From: Bacilli bacterium
GTDB taxonomy: Bacteria; Bacillota_I; Bacilli_A; RF39; UBA660
Reading direction: 5' to 3'
Assembly (NCBI GenBank): GCA_016302935.1
Contig: JAEDMO010000018.1
Coordinates: 1 to 16,261, forward strand
DNA: 16,261 bases
In this document: positions 15,934 through 16,261 of the stretch, one piece after another
Layout: every line of letters begins with the position of its first letter
Numbering within the stretch: the first letter of the stretch is position 1
Program-made: the position numbers and the translations under genes
Notes under the pieces: generated by a model
The model's database searches: none
What the model saw: only the letters and a program-made list of their open reading frames with translations
What the model was told of the DNA's origin: nothing

Positions 15934-15970
15934 AAAAAAAGAAATACTCATTTTAACGATAGTATTTCTT
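15934..15970 (-). terminator. Intrinsic terminator of the Rpn-family gene, overlapping its stop codon
   Basis: Minus-strand AAGAAATACT (15961-15970) pairs with AGTATTTCTT (15939-15948) around a 12-base loop, followed by a U7 run. The TGA stop (15948-15950) lies at the loop edge, and the last codons form the first arm. Confidence 0.8.
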
Positions 15971-16261
15971 CTTCACTTAATCCGGTTATATCAATAATAT
16001 TTTTTATATCCATATTCTTATCAAGCATACTTTTAACTACTTTTTTAATTCCTTGTAACTTTCCAAGTTCAATACCTTTTTCTATGCCTTCTTTCTTTCC
16101 TTCTTCTTTAGCATATTCTATTCCAAGTTGATACTCTTCTTCTAGCTCATTTTCACTTCTAAATGTTTCCCACTCTTCGTTGTCACGACTAAACTCTTCT
16201 TGTTTATTTATAATATCCATAACAACTTCATCTCCTTCGTATACTTGCCTTATCATATCTA
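15948..16261 (-). CDS. Partial Rpn-family recombination-promoting nuclease/putative transposase (C-terminal end)
   Basis: The frame is open up to the window edge, so the N-terminal PD-(D/E)XK nuclease domain, if present, lies outside. The visible roughly 104 residues show the characteristic tail: an acidic, charged helix (KQEEFSRDNEEWETFRSENE), then AKEEGKKEGIEKGIELGKLQGI with repeated Gly-Ile-Glu steps, and an end like MDIKNIIDITGLSEEEILSL. This tail is common in the Rpn/PDDEXK_2 group of Firmicutes, which promotes recombination in Escherichia coli and is often found in many copies. An ATG at 16256 gives a 102-residue frame but is probably internal. The gene ends in TGA directly before a strong terminator. 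Confidence 0.75.
   Translation of the reverse strand, partial: DMIRQVYEGDEVVMDIINKQEEFSRDNEEWETFRSENELEEEYQLGIEYAKEEGKKEGIEKGIELGKLQGIKKVVKSMLDKNMDIKNIIDITGLSEEEILSLK

Noticed and set aside
15948..15950. Alternative genetic code with UGA read as Trp (Mollicute-like)
   Set aside because: Genes with many tryptophans have no in-frame TGA, and the TGA at 15948-15950 is followed at once by a terminator, as expected for a true stop.
1..16261. CRISPR array or insertion sequence
   Set aside because: No regularly spaced direct repeats and no terminal inverted repeats with a complete transposase were visible; short dyads are explained by terminators or AT-richness.

Overview
The window is strongly AT-rich and gene-dense, and looks like a chromosomal segment of a low-GC Gram-positive bacterium (Bacilli in the broad sense; an uncultured gut or Erysipelotrichia/RF39-like lineage would fit, but that is inference). 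Supporting signs are a T-box riboswitch ahead of valS, a HelD-type helicase, a Gram-positive-type ParC, a YetF/DUF421 membrane protein, a polysaccharide deacetylase with Ig-like repeats and strong Shine-Dalgarno sequences. Reading frames are intact with TGG tryptophan codons, and one gene ends in TGA just before a terminator, so the standard bacterial code is likely.

Layout, left to right. 1-594 (+): C-terminal part of an unrecognised protein whose His-early/Cys-late layout resembles permuted papain-like hydrolases. 597-2414 (-): typA/bipA. 2584-3300 (-): YetF-like membrane protein. 3373-4143 (-): putative lipoprotein. 4186-6711 (-): valS, preceded at about 6727-6955 by a Val-type T-box leader. 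7035-9071 (-): HelD-like helicase, directly downstream of tRNA-Asn(GUU) at 9152-9228. 9349-9693 and 9752-9967 (+): a small three-helix membrane protein and a small XRE regulator. 9995-12541 (-): parC. 12622-13819 (-): the rbfA-truB pair. 13944-15362 (+): membrane-anchored polysaccharide deacetylase. 15374-15850 (-): CinA C-terminal domain/PncC-like protein. 15948-16261 (-): C-terminal end of an Rpn-family nuclease/transposase-like protein, cut by the window edge.

Most genes are housekeeping functions of translation and chromosome maintenance: tRNA charging, a ribosome-associated GTPase, 30S maturation, tRNA pseudouridylation, topoisomerase IV, and RNA polymerase recycling. A few envelope genes lie between them. 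I see no prophage, CRISPR array or complete mobile element.

The most interesting layer is regulatory compactness. Six of the seven intrinsic terminators that follow protein genes overlap the stop codon of the gene they end, with the last codons forming hairpin arms; three of these sit between convergent genes. At one site the valS stop codon, its terminator and the promoter of the next gene are superimposed. The valS T-box has terminator arms that flank the antiterminator instead of competing with it in the usual way. helD appears to lack its own promoter and may depend on readthrough from tRNA-Asn.
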